Of a stretch of 64,000 nt of DNA, positions 26,301-41,803 are shown piece after piece (the stretch's first letter is position 1; every line of letters begins with the position of its first letter). The notes beneath the pieces were generated by a model, which worked only from the letters and a program-made list of their open reading frames with translations, ran no database searches and had not been told where the DNA came from. Made by a program: the position numbers and the translations under genes. This DNA is from Scylla paramamosain (Eukaryota; Arthropoda; Malacostraca; Decapoda; Portunidae). The stretch is from positions 7,984,840 through 8,048,839 of the forward strand of contig NC_087181.1 of the NCBI RefSeq assembly GCF_035594125.1. Reading direction: 5' to 3'.

Positions 26301-28437
26301 TAAAATGCATATAAAGCACCCTATAAGAAGAAACAGAATGATATTACAAAAACCTGTATTATAAGTGTTTTTACCAAAACGCTAAAGTGCATGCAAACTC
26401 CCAATAAGGCAAAAACAAATAACAATAACAAAAACGTGTCTTTTGAACGTTTTTCATCTTCTTAGTACCAAAACGCGGAAACGCATACAAAACGTGGTTC
26501 ATGGAGAAACAAGTACATTACCAAGAATTTGTCTTTTCATTGTTTTCCAGCTTGTTGGGTACCAAAACGTGAAAATGCATGCAAAGCACCCTATTTGGGT
26601 AGCGAATCGACATCACCAGAAACGTGTAATTTGTGTGATTTGAGCATATTAGGCACGAAAACGCTAGAAAGCAGAGGGAAACAAAGGAACATTATCAACA
26701 ACGTGTCTTTTAAGAAATCTTAAGCTTCTTACGTACCAAAACGCTGAAACATATGTAAAACACCCTTTAAGGTGAAACAAAACTATATTAAGAAAAACGT
26801 GTGTTTTGAGAGTTTTTGAGTTATTTAGGTAACAAACGCCAAAATGCATCCAAAGTATCCGTTACTGGGAAACGAAACGATATTAACAGAAACGTGTGTT
26901 ATAAGTGTTTTTCAACATTATTGATACCAAAACACTAAATTACGTGAATCGCTCTCTATATGGAAAAATAGAAAAACATTACCAAAAACGTGTATTATGA
27001 GTGTTTTCGCCATGTTACGTACTAAAACGTCAAATGCAGACAAGCACCCTATATGACAAAAAAAAAAAAAAAAAGATTACTAAAATGGTGTATTATGAGT
27101 GTTATTAAGATTGTTAGGTACCAAAACGCCAAAATGCACGCAAATTACCTTATATGTGAATAGCAAACAGCAATACCAAAAGCATCTTTTCAGTAGTTCC
27201 AGCTTATTATGTAACAACCCTCCAAAATATATACAAATCACCCTATCCGGGGTTAGAAGACGACATTCTCAGAAAGGGTGTTTTTTCAGGATATTAGGCA
27301 CCAAACGGTAAAAAGGAAGAAAAACATTCACTATAAAATATCAAAACTGTGTATTTTGTGGTTGTTTTTTTTTTAAGCTTCTTACGTACCAAAACGCTAA
27401 AACACGTGTTAAATACCCTTTAGAGAGAAAATGAACAACATTACAAAAAACGTATGATTTGTGTGTTTTCCAGATTGTTAGGTTTAGGTATCAAAACGCC
27501 AAAATGAATGATTTGATACGTCTAAAGGAAACAATATTAACAGAAACGTGTATTATGAGCGTTTTTTTTAGCGTCTTATGTACCAAAACGCTAAAACACA
27601 TGAATAGGAATCTATATGGAGAAACAAAACAACATTATAACTATGTTAAGTGCCAAAACGCCAAAATGCATACAAAACACCCTACATAGAGAAATCAGAA
27701 CATTATCTAAAACGTGTATTATAAGTGTTTTGAGCTTGTTATTTACCAAAACGCTAAAAGTGCATACAAAAAATCCTTCATGTAGAAAGAAAAAAATGCA
27801 AAAAAAGACCATATTGAGTGTTGTTAAGCTTCTTAGCTATCAAAACTGCAAAATGAATGAAATCACCATTTTAGTAGCCGAACGAGATTACCAAAAACAA
27901 CTCTTTTTGAGTGTTTTTGAAAATCTTATGTACAAAAACGCTCTATATTGGAAAAGCAAACAATATAACCAAAAAACATGTATTTTTAGTGTTTTTCAGC
28001 TTCTTCCTTTATAGAGAAACAGAAAAACATTCTATAAAACGTGTTTATTGAGTGTTTTTGAGCTTCTTATCTACCAAAACTGCAAAAAGCATGCAAAGCA
28101 CGGAGCGACATTACCAGAAAGATATTTTTTGAGTGTTCTTGAGCTTCTTATGTACCAAAACGCTAAACCGCGTGGAAAACACGTTTTATGGGGATACATT
28201 ACAAAAAAAAAAGTGTGATTTGAGCGTTTTCCAGCTTGTTAGAAACCAAAACGTGAAATTCAATGGAAATATCACTGTATTGGATAATAAAGGATATTTA
28301 AAGACTATTATGAGTATTTTCAGCTTCTTAGGTAAAAAAAAAAAACGCTAAAAAAACGTCAATAACACACTATATCTAGAAACAGAACAACATTACCAGA
28401 AACGTCTTTTATATGTTTTTGAGCTTCTTAGGTGCTA
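23331..28437 (+). repeat. Diverged satellite with decayed 8-mer order
   Basis: Some 5 kb of plus-oriented, individually diverged monomers. Two marker monomers recur with matching spacing. The GCATATTAGGCACC type is found near 23,520, 24,140, 24,925, 25,425, 25,908, 26,649 and 27,290. The GATATTAACAGAAACGTGTATTATGAG-like type is found near 24,340, 25,155, 26,150, 26,880 and 27,535. Intervals of about 730-740 bp (8 monomers) or shorter multiples suggest an older HOR worn by deletions. No gene is seen; the short frames here are satellite translations. Confidence 0.75.
25908..26648 (+). repeat. Best-preserved unit of the 8-mer HOR
   Basis: 741 bp holding eight monomers, each starting with a variant of TTAGGTACC or CTTACGTACC at about 25,908, 26,005, 26,092, 26,190, 26,285, 26,372, 26,458 and 26,553. 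The next unit starts with the same TTAGGCACGAAAACGC type at 26,649. Boundaries are judged by eye and may be off by a few bases. Confidence 0.6.
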
Positions 28438-31547
<3,110 letters not shown>

Positions 31548-31949
31548 TGCCTCCCGTTAAAGGCTATTTATCGTTTTAGCATTTTGGAACGTAAGAAGCT
31601 CAAAAACACTCAAAAGACACCATTTTGATAATGTTGTTTTGATTTCTATATAGAATGTCTTCCATGCTCTTTAGAGTTTCGGTGCTAACGTTGAAAAGCA
31701 CCGAAATATAATGAAATGGATGAATTTTTGCGTATTGGTACGTAATAATCTTAAAAACATTCAAAATACACGTTTTTGGCAATAATATTTTGTTTCTCCA
31801 TGAAGTTTCTTTTCCATGCATTTTAGTGTTTTGGTACGTAAACAGCTGAAAACATTCAAAAGACACGTTTTTGTTTGTTTCTCCCGTATAGCTTACTTTG
31901 CATGCACTTTGGCGTTTTCGAAAACACTACTAATACATGTTTTTGTACC
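31548..31949 (-). repeat. Short inverted block of diverged monomers
   Basis: About four monomers in minus orientation (TTTAGCATTTTGGAACGTAAGAAGCTCAAAAAC and following on the + strand) between two plus blocks. The right switch is in TTTTCGAAAACACTACTAATACATG, near 31,945. A disturbed stretch near 31,690-31,725 (AAAGCACCGAAATATAATG) suggests a further small rearrangement. Confidence 0.75.
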
Positions 31950-32640
31950 CTATATGAGGAAAGGAAACGCGATTTCCAGAAAAATGCCTTTTGAATGTTT
32001 ATTGGCGTGCTAGGCACCAAAACGCTAAAAAGCATGGAAAGCACCCTATAAAGGAAAACAAAACAACTTTACCATAAACGTGTGTTTTCATTATTTTTGA
32101 CTTTCTTACGTACCGAAACGCTAAATCGCTCGAAGAAAAAAAAAAACGGAGAAATAATATCAAAAACAAATATTTCGAATGTTTCTGAGTTAGTTAAGTA
32201 GAAAAACGCCAAAATGCATATATAATATCTTAAATGGGAAAATGAAAAGACTTTACTGAAATGTGTACTATTGGTGTTTTTTTTTTTTTTTTACTTATTA
32301 GGTACGAAGTCGCTAAAATGCATGAATAACACTCTATATGAAATAACATTACCAAAAACGTAAATTTTCAGTTTTCACATTGTTATGAATCAAAACGCCA
32401 TAATGCATGTAAAGACCCCTATTTGGGGAAAGGAAACGAGATTTCAGAAACGTATCTAAAATGTGTTCTTCAGCGTGTTAGGCACAAAAATGCTAAAAAG
32501 CATACAAATCACCTGATATGGGAATACAAAACAACATTAAGAAAACGTTTCTTTTGAGTGTCCTACGTACCAAAACGATAAAAAAAAAAAACATAGAAAA
32601 CATCCTTTACGGAGAAACAGAATAACATTACCAAAAAACA
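31950..32640 (+). repeat. Diverged satellite between inverted block and duplication
   Basis: About seven plus-oriented diverged monomers (TTAGGCACC types near 32,012 and 32,480). No gene, and no clear HOR period over so short a piece. Confidence 0.75.
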
Positions 32641-34867
32641 AGTATTTTGAGTGTTTTGTAAGATTGTTACGTAAAAAACGCCTAAATGAATCGAAAATAC
32701 CCATTATGGGAAAAATGAAGTCATTACGAGAAACGTGTATTATGAGTGTTTTTGATTTTCTTAGTATCAAAAGGGTAAAACGCATGAATAACACTCTATA
32801 TGGAGAAATAGATATATGAAACGACATTAAAAACGCATGAAAATACCCTATATAGAGAAACAGAATACATTTACCATAAACGTGTATTTTGAGTGTCTTT
32901 GAGCGTATTATGTACAAAATCACCTATCATCAAACAAAATACCCTGCATATGGAAATGAAAGGACATTACGAGAAACGTTTGTTATGTTTTTTTTTTTTT
33001 ATTACTTTCTTAAGTACCAAATCAGTAAAAAGCTTCAATAGTGCTCTGAAGAAAAAGAACAAACTTACCAAAAACGTGTATTTTTTTACATTGATAATTA
33101 CCAAAACGCCAACATGCATGTAAAGCAACCTATATGAAGAAACGAAACGAAATCACTAGAAACTTGTCTTTTGTTATTTTTTGAGCGTGTTAGGCACCAA
33201 ATCAGTAAGAAGCAACGAAATCACCCTATAGGGGGAATACAAAACAACTTTACTAAAACGTGTCTTTAGAGTGTTTTTTTTAGGTTCTTACGAACTAAAA
33301 CAACCTGTTAGGTACCAAAGCACCAAACAGACCCTATATGAGGAAATGAAAGGACATAACAAAAAATGTGTATTATGATTTTTTTTTCTAGCTTCTTAGG
33401 TACCAAAACGCTAAAATAAATGAGTAGCACACTGTATGGAGAAAGAGAAACAAATTACCAAAATCGTGTAATTTGAATGTTTTTCACATTGTCAGGTAGC
33501 AAAACACCATAATGCTTGCTCGCTATACGAGAAAATTTAACAATAATGTAAGAAATGTGGTTTTATGTGTTTTTTACATAAATGCTAAATAGTATGGAAA
33601 GCACCTTATATAGAAATGCAAAATAATAAGCATGTCTTTTAAGTGTTTTAAACTTTTTACGTACCAAAACGCTAAAACACGTGCAAAAAACACGAATAAA
33701 CTTACCAAATAGAAAAACCTTACCAAAAACGTGTATTTTGAGTCTTTTTGAGTCTGTTACGTACATCACATTAAAAATGCATGTAAAGCACCCTGTATGG
33801 GGAAACGATAGAACATTACGAGAAACGTGCATTGTCAGTGTTTTGAGTCTCTTAGGTACCAAACACTAAACCGCTTGAATGAAAATTGAATATATCCTAT
33901 ATTTCTTAATAGAGAAACAGAACATCACCAAAAACGTGTTTTTATTTCCATTTTTTTTTACCTTGTTATGTACCAAAACGTCAAAATACATACGAAGCAT
34001 CCTATATGGGAAAAAAGAAAGACATTAGGAGAAAAAAGTTTTATTAGTGTTTTTGAGCTTCCTAAGTACCAAAACGCTAAAACACATGAATAGCACCCTA
34101 TATAGAGAAAAAGAACAACATTACCTAAAACCTTTATTTTGAGCGTTTCTCATATTATGTAGCAAAACATCATAATGCATGCAGATCCCTATATGAAGAA
34201 GCAAAACTATATTACAGGAAACGTGTCTTTTGAGTGTTTACTTAAGTGTTAGGAATCAAAATGCTAAAAAGCATTGAAAGCACCCTATTTGGCAATATAA
34301 AATAACATTACCAAGAAAGTATCTTTAGAGTGTTTTTGACCTTTTTACGTCTGAAATCGCTGAAACGCATGCAAAACAACCTTTACGGAAAAAACAGAAT
34401 AACATTACCAAAAACTTGCATTTTGATTGTTTTTGTGCTTGTTAAGTATAAAAATGCCAAATTACACGCAAAGAATCCTACATGGAGAAAAGAAAGGACA
34501 TTATGAGAAAAGTGTATTATGAGAGATTTTGAGCTTTTTAGATACCCAGACTCAAAAACACGTGATTAGCACTTTATATGGAAAAACAACTCTACCGAAA
34601 ACTTTTACTTAAATTTTTTTTTCATATTGTTAAGTACCAAAAGTCAAAATGCATTGGAAGCCCCCTTTATCGGGAAACGAAACGACATTATCATCAACGT
34701 GTTTTTTCAGTGTTTTTGAACGTATTAGACACCAAAACGCTAAAAAAAGCATGGAAAGCGCTCTATAAAGGAATACAAAACAACATTACTATAAACGTGT
34801 TTTATAGGATCTTATGCATAGAAACGCTAAAACCCAAGCAAAACACCATTTATGGAGAAGCGAAATA
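32640..34867 (+). repeat. Diverged satellite, second copy of the 17.6-19.8 kb block
   Basis: Monomer by monomer it matches 17,560-19,819, including oddities such as the GTTTGTTATG plus poly-T run at 32,985 and ACTTTTACTTAAATTTTTT at 34,605. It lacks about 90 bp present in the other copy (near 32,815), and there are small indels and scattered substitutions. It follows the same 5-monomer order. Together with the adjoining retroelement piece it forms copy B of a direct 2.4-kb duplication. Confidence 0.85.
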
Positions 34868-35033
34868 AATATTTCGTTGATAAATTACATTCAGGACAGT
34901 TAGGGAACATCCCTTACAGAAGAATAAGATCACAGAAAAATGGTCCTAAATGGATGACTGAGGTTAAAACACTACATAGGGCGAAAGAGAAGTATATATG
35001 AGATTAAAGACAGGGGAAGTGGTTTTAAGGCCA
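34868..35033 (+). mobile_element. Truncated duplicate of retroelement 5' end
   Basis: About 166 bp closely matching 19,820-19,988 (GTTGATAAATTACATTCAGG through GTGGTTTTAAGGCCATAA). The frame reads IPYRRIRSQKNGPKWMTEVK and ends at the same TGA after EKYI. The match stops abruptly at 35,033, where m7 of the HOR (CGGATGCAAACAAACC) begins. The rest of the element was lost at this junction rather than by a separate insertion. Confidence 0.85.
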
Positions 35034-38000
35034 TAACGGATGCAAACAAACCAATATCAAGAAATAGAATAACATTACCAAAAAGGTATATTTTGAGTGT
35101 TTTTGAGCCTGTTACCTATAAAAACGCTTAAATACATGCAAAGAAGCCTATGTTTGGGAAACGAAAGGACATTACGAGAAACGTGTATTATGAGTGTTAT
35201 TAAGTTCCTTAACTAACAAAAAGGTAAAACCCACAACACTATAGAGAAACAAAAAAAAAAAGTAATTTTCTTTTTTTTTTTTGTTAGTCTTCTTCATAGG
35301 TACCGAGATGCCAAAATTCTGGCAAAATTCAGGGAAATTATATGGAAAAAAGAACATTATCAAAAAAAGTTATTTTAGCTTTTTTCGGACTGTTATGTAA
35401 AAAACCATAAATTGCATGCAAAGCCACCTATATGGGGAAATTAAACGACTTTACCAGAAACCTGTCATTTGAGTGTTTTTCAGCATGTTAGGCATCAAAA
35501 CAATAAATAATATGGAAGTCACTCTATATGGGAATCGAAAACAACATTAATAAAAACTTGTCTTTTCAGTGTTTTACGTAGAAAAAAAGACTAAAACGGA
35601 TGCAAACAAACCAATATCAAGAAATAGAATAACATTACCAAAAAGGTATATTATGAGTGTTTTTGAGCCTGTTACCTATAAAAAACACGAAACTGGATGC
35701 AAAGCACTCTATATTGGGAAACAAAAGGACATTACGAGAAAAGTGTATAATTACAGTTTTATAGTTTCAGAAGAACCACAAGTCAAAAGTTTCTTAGATA
35801 CCAAAATGCTGAAACTCATGAATAACACTCTTGATTGAGACACAGAACAACCTTACCAAATGTGTGTATTTTGAGTGTTTTTCACATTCTTAGTTACCAA
35901 AACCCGAAATTGCATGCGAAACTAGCAATATGTGGGAAAAAATTATATTACCAGAGAAGTGTCTTTTGAGTGTTTTTGAGCGTGTTTGGCAATAAATTAC
36001 TGAAAAGAAGAACAACCACATTACATGTTAATAAAAACTAACTTTTACCAAGAACTTGCCGTTAAATGTTTTTGAGCTCCTTACATACCAAACGCTAAAA
36101 CGAATGCAAAACACCCTTTATGGAGAAACACAATAACATTACCAAAAACATGTATTTTGAGTGTTTTTGATCATGTTACCTATGAAAACGCTTAAATACA
36201 TGCAAAGAACCCTATGTTTGGGAAACGAAAGGATATTACGAGGAACGTGTATGTTGAGTGTTTTTAAGTTCCTTAAGTATTAAAAAGCTAAAAAACCATA
36301 TATAACACTCTTTATAGAGAAAAAATAAATAAATAAAAAAATAGCTTTTTCTTTTTTTGTTCACCATAGGTACCGAGATGACAAAATTCTGGCAAAATTC
36401 AGGGTAATTATGTGGAAAAAAGAACATTATCAAAAACGTTAATTTTAGCTTTTTTTCAGACTATTGTGTACCAAAGCCACATGCATGCAAAAGCCACCTA
36501 TATGTGGAAATTAAACGACGTTACCGGAAACCTGTCTTTTGACTGCACCAAAACGATAAATAATATGGAATATGGGAATCCAAAACAAAATTAATGAAAA
36601 CGTGTCTTTTCAGTGTTTTACATAGAAAAATGCTAAAACGGATGCAAACCAACCAATATGAAGAAATAGAATAACATTACCAAAAAGGTATATTTTGAGT
36701 GTTTTTGAGCTTGTTACCTACAAAAAACGCGAAAATGCATGCAATCCACTCTATATTTGGAAGCAAAAGGAGATTACGAGAAACGTGTATAATGAGTATT
36801 TTATAGTTTCACAAGAACCACAAGGCAAAACACGCAAAAACTCGTGTATGTGGAGAAGTTTCTTAGATACCAAAATGCTGAAACTCATGAATAACACTCT
36901 GAATTCAGAAACAGAACAACTTTACCAAATGGGTGTATTTTGAGTGTTTTTCACATTCTTAGTTACCAGAACCCCAAATTGCATGCGAAACTAGCTTCAT
37001 GTGGGAAAAAAATGACATTACCAGAAAAGTGTCTTTTGAGTGTTTTTGAGCGTGTTAGGCAATAAAGCACTATAAAGCACGGTAATCACATTACACGGGA
37101 ATAAAACCAACTTTTACCAAGAATTTGCCTTTAAGTGTTTTTGAGCTAAAACGCAAGCAAAAGACGCTTTATGGAGAAACATAATAACATATTTAACATA
37201 TTTCTAGTGCCTTTGATCATGTTACCTATAAAAACGCTTAAATACATGCAAAGAAGCCTATGTTTGGGAAACGAAAGGGCATTACGAGAAACGTGTATTA
37301 TAAGTGTTTTTAAGTTACTTAAGTACCAAAGATCTAAAACCCACCAATAACACTCTTTATAAAGAAACCAAAAAAAAAATAAATAAATAAAAAATAAATA
37401 AAAAAAATAGCATTATTTTTTGTTATTTATCTTCATAGGTACCGAGATGCCGCCAAAATTCTGTGAAAATTCTGGGAAATTAGGTGGATAAAAGAACATT
37501 ATCGAAAAAGTTAATTTTAGCTTTTTTTTCGGACTGTTATGTACCAAACCCTAAAGTGCATGCAAAGCCACCTATATGAGGAAATTAAACGACTTGACAA
37601 GAAAACTGTCTTTTGAGTGTTTTTCAGCATGTTAGGCACTAAAACGATAAATAATATGGAAGTCAATCTATATGGGAATCCAAAACAAAATTACTGAAAG
37701 CATGTCTTTTCAGTGTTTTAAGTAGAAAAACGCTAAAACGGATGCAAACCAACCAATATGAAGAAAAAGATTAACATTACCAAAAAGGTATATTTTAAGT
37801 GTTATTGAGCTTGTTACCAACAAAAAAAAAAAACGCGAAAATGGATGCAAGGCACTCTATATTGGGAAACAAAAAGACATTACGAGAAACGTGTATAATG
37901 AGTGTTTTATAGTTTCACAAGAACCACAAGGCAAAAAACACAAAAACTCGTGTATATGGAGAAGTTTCTTAGATACCAAAATGGTGAAACTCCTGAATAA

Positions 38001-38937
38001 CACTTTTAATTAAAAAACAGAATAACCTTACTAAACGCGTGTATTTTGAGTGTTTTTCACATTCTTAGTTACCAAAACCCAAAAATGCATGCGAAATTAG
38101 CTTTATGTGGGAAGAAAAATGACATTACCAGAAAAGTGTCTTTTGAGTGTTTTTGAGCGTGTTAGGCAATAAAGCACTAAAAAGGAGGGCAATCATATTA
38201 CATGGGAATAAAACCAACTTTTACCAAGAAATTGCCTTTAAGTGTTTTTGAGCTCCTTATATACCAAATCGCTAAAATGCATGCAAAATACCCTTTATGG
38301 AGAAACAGATTAACATTACCAAAACATGTATTTTGAATGTTTTTTATCATGTTATCTCTAAAAACGCTTAAATACATGCGAAGAACCCTATGTCTGGGAA
38401 ACGAAAGTACATTACGAGAAACGTGTATTATGAGTGTTTTTAAGTTCCATAAGTACCAAAAAGCTAAAACCTCTTTATAAAGAAAAATAAATAAATAAAA
38501 AGAATAGGATTTTTTTTGGGGGGGTATTCTTCTTCATAGGTACCGAGATGGCAAAATTCGGGCAAAATTCAGGGAAATTATGCGAAAAAAGAACATTATA
38601 AAAAAAGTTAATTTAAGCTTTCTTTTTCGGACTGTTATGTACCAAACCTTAAAGTGTATGCAAAGCCAACTATATGGGAAAATTAAAGGACTTTACTAGA
38701 AACCTGTGTTTTGAGTGTTTTTCAGCATGTTAGTCACCAAAACAATAAATAATATGGAAGTCATTCTATATGAGAATCCAAAACAAAATTACTGAAAACG
38801 CGTCTTTTCCGTGTTTTACGTAGAAAAAAGCTAAAACGGATGCAAACCAACCAATATGTAGAAATAGAATATTACCAAAAAGGTATATTTTGAATGTTTT
38901 TGAGCTTTTTACTTACAAAAAACGCGAAAATGGATGC
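35034..38937 (+). repeat. 11-mer HOR satellite, forward array
   Basis: HOR units with m3 landmarks near 35,230, 36,294, 37,342 and 38,465. The first unit is short: m7 runs into m2 at about 35,105. A second m7-m8 copy at 35,590-35,700 also begins from the variant GAGCCTGTTACCTATAAAAA, so this variant recurs within 550 bp. An unusual run of seven G lies at about 38,518. The array breaks off in m8 (AAATGGATGCC) at 38,937, where orientation flips. Confidence 0.9.
36081..37146 (+). repeat. Reference HOR unit (m1-m11)
   Basis: One unit used to define the monomers. Approximate starts are m1 36,081 (TTTATGGAG type), m2 36,176 (GGATATTACGAGG), m3 36,275 (A/T-rich, AAATAAAT and poly-T), m4 36,367 (GGTACCGAGATG), m5 36,466 (CAAAAGCCACC), m6 36,545 (AACGATAAATAATATGG), m7 36,618 (CGGATGCAAACC), m8 36,713, m9 36,862 (GCTGAAACTCATGAATAAC), m10 36,961 (GCATGCGAAACTAGC) and m11 37,056 (AGGCAATAAAGCACTA). 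m8 is about 150 bp because it carries a partial-monomer extension (CACAAGAACCACAAGGC..ACTCGTGTATG). The m5/m6 boundary has a small deletion here. By type, m1-m2-m3-m5-m6 parallel m7-m8-m9-m10-m11, and m4 is extra. Confidence 0.8.
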
Positions 38938-39884
38938 CTTTTAGTGGTTTGTTACCTAAGAAGTAAAAAAAAGACCACCTTTCTCGTAATGTTTTTTTTT
39001 TCCATTTAACCAAATAGGGTACAGGGAATGTATTTTGACGTTTTTCACGTAACAGCCTCAAAAGCAATAAAAAAAAATTTGTTTTTGGTAATGTTATTCT
39101 GTTTCTCCATCAAGGGTGTTTTGCATGCGTTTTAGCGTTCTGATACCTAAGATGCTCAAAAATACTGAAAAGAGACATTTTTGTTAATGTTTTGTTTTCC
39201 ATTACAGTGTGATTTCCATGCTTTTCATCGTTTTGGAGCTAGAACACTGATAAACACTGAAAAGACACCTTTCTAGAAAACTAGTTTCCTTTCGCATGCT
39301 TTGCATGTGTACGTAACAATGAGAAATACACTCCAATTACAAGTTTTTCGTAGTGTTATTATGTTTCTCGATGACGATTTTTTTTTTTTTTTTGCATGCG
39401 GCTTAGGTTTTTGGTATGTAATAAGCTCAAAAACACTTAAAAGACACGTTTTCCTTAGTGTTGTTTTGTTGTTCAAATCAAGTGATTTCCAAGCTTTATA
39501 TCGATTTAGTGTCTAAACACTCCAAAGACATGTTTCTGGAAACATCGTTTCATTTCCTCATAAAGGTTACTTTGCATGCATTTTTGCGTTTTCTATGTAA
39601 CAAGCTCATAAACACATAAAATACTTGTTTTTGGCAATTTTATTATGTTTCTCCATAAAAAGTGTTTTGCAAACGTATTAGCGTTTTGGTACGTAAGAAG
39701 CTCAAAAAGATTGAAGACATGTTTTTGATAATGTTTTTTATTCCCATATGGTGATCTTTCCATGCTTTTTAGCATTCTGTTACATAGCAGATTCATAAAC
39801 ATTCAAAAGACACGTTTCATTAAATTTAGTTTCGTTTATTAGTTAGTTGGCTTCCATACATTTTGGCGTTTTGGCACCTAACAA
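38938..39884 (-). repeat. Diverged monomers, reversed block
   Basis: About ten minus-oriented monomers (GCATGCGTTTTAGCGTTCTGATACCTAAG and similar), more diverged than the adjoining HOR. The left switch is abrupt at 38,937 (GGATGCC/TTTTAGTGG); the right switch is near 39,884 (CACCTAACAATA/TTTTTAGC). No gene is seen. Confidence 0.8.
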
Positions 39885-41803
39885 TATTTTTAGCTTATTA
39901 GGTACCCAAACAATAATACGTATGATTTGCATTCTGTATGGAGAAAACGTGTATTTTAAGTGTATTTAGTGTTGGTAGGTATCAAAACGCCAAAATACAT
40001 GCAAAGCACCCGATATGGGGAAAATAAACGACATTTCCAGAAACATGTCTTTTGAGAGTTTACGAGTGCGTTAGGCACAAAAAGCTCTTAAAAAGCATGG
40101 AAAGTACCGTAAATGGGAAAACATTGTTTTGAGCTACTTACGTACCAAACCGCTAAAACGGTTGCAAAACACACTTTATGGAGAAACTCCATAAAGTGTG
40201 TTTTGCTTTACCAAAAAACATGCATTTTGAGAAATTTTGCGCCTGTTACGTACAAAAACGATAAAATACATGCAAATAACCCTAAAAGGGGAAAAGAAAA
40301 CATTAAAAGAAACGTATATTTTGAGTGGTATTGAGCTTCATAGGTACCAGAACACTAAAACGTATGAATAATACTCTATATGGAGAAACAGAACAAGATT
40401 AACCAAAACTTGTGTTTTAAGGCTTTTTTTTCACGTTATTAGGTACCGCAACGCGAAAATGCATGCAAAGCATACTATATGGAGAAAGGAAACATTTCCA
40501 GAAACATGTCCTTTTAGTGTTTATGAGCGTGTTAGGTACCAAGAAGCTAAAAACCAAGGAAAGCACCCAATAGGAGAACACAAAAGATTACAAAAACTTT
40601 TCATTTCAGTGCTTATGAGCTACTTGCATACAAAAACACTTAAACGCATCCAAAACTGAATAACATTACCAAGAAAAAGTGTATTTTCAATGTTTTGAGC
40701 TTCTTAATAAAAAAAAAAAGTAACCAAAGGCATTATGAGAAACTTATATTAAGAGCGTTTTTGAGCTTCTCAGGTACCAAAACGCGAAAATGCATGAATA
40801 ATACTCTCTTTGGAGAAACACAACAATATTAGATACCAAAACGCTAAAAAGCAACGAAAACTCTCTATTTGGAAAAGCAAAACATTACCAAAAGCGAGTC
40901 TTTTGAGAGTTTTTATAGCTACTTACGTACCAAAACGCTAAAATGAATGCAAAGCACATTTTATGGAGAAAGAGAATAACATTACCAGAAAAGTGTATTT
41001 TGAGTTTTTTTTTTATCTTACGTATAGAAAAAAAGCAAAAATGCATGCAAAATATCCTAAATGGCGATACGAAAAGAAATAAAAAGACACTTAATTTATC
41101 AGTGTTTTGAGATTCTTAGGTAGCAGAATGCACAAACGCATGTATAATATTATATATGAAGAAACAGAAGAGTATTACCGAAAACGTATATTTTGAGTAT
41201 TTTTCACATTGTTACGTAACAAAAACGCCAAAATGCATGGAAATCACCCAATATGGATCAAATAATGGACATTACGAGAAAGATGTATTATTAGTGTCTT
41301 TGAGCGTCTTAGGTACCAAACGCAAAAACTATTTAGTACCACTGTATATGGAGAAACAGAACATTACCAAAAACGTTTATTTTGAGTGTTTTTCACAATT
41401 TTATGTACCAAAACGTCAAAATGCCTCCAGAGCACCATCTATGGGGAGATGAAACGACATTTCCAGAAACATGTCTTTTGAGTGTTGATGAACGTGTTAG
41501 GTACCAAAGTTATAAAAAAAACATTGAAAGCTACCTATATGAAAGAACAAGACAACCAAAAAATTTATCTTTTGGGTATTTTCAGCTACTTACGTACCAT
41601 AACGCTGAGATGTATGCAAAACACCCTTTGCATGAGGAAACGAAAAGACATTACAAGAAACTTTTATAATGAGTGTTTTTTTATTTTATTTATTAGGTAC
41701 CAAGACCTATTTCACGCATTGAAGAGCACTCTATATGGAGAAAAGAACAAAATTACCAAAAATGTGCTTTTTGAGTGTTTTTCACATTGCTAGGTACGAA
41801 AAC
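39885..41803 (+). repeat. Diverged satellite with clear 5-monomer order
   Basis: Plus-oriented monomers cycling through five types: C (TTAGGCAC..AAGCATGGAAAG), A (CTTACGTACC..CGCTAAAACG..GCAAAACAC), B (GTTACGTACAAAAACG), E (CATGAATAATACTCTATATGG) and D (GCATGCAAAGC..CATTTCCAGAAACATGTC). The C type is found near 40,071, 40,531, 40,830 and 41,500. The first interval is 460 bp, five monomers. Later cycles show loss or gain of monomers. The right end, GAAAACACTCTATAAAGAGTG at about 41,803, is the next inversion. Confidence 0.8.
40164..40206. repeat. Perfect 20-bp-stem hairpin
   Basis: GCAAAACACACTTTATGGAG, loop AAA, then the exact 20-base reverse complement. The left arm is normal A-type monomer sequence. 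The right arm replaces the expected CAGAATAACAT, after which the monomer resumes at TTTACCAAAAAAC. This is the footprint of a local template switch. Confidence 0.9.

Noticed and set aside
31548..31575. Short non-monomer stretch TGCCTCCCGTTAAAGGC as a possible small insertion
   Set aside because: It is about 25 bp at an inversion joint with no repeat ends or match I recognise; filler at a rejoined break is enough to explain it.
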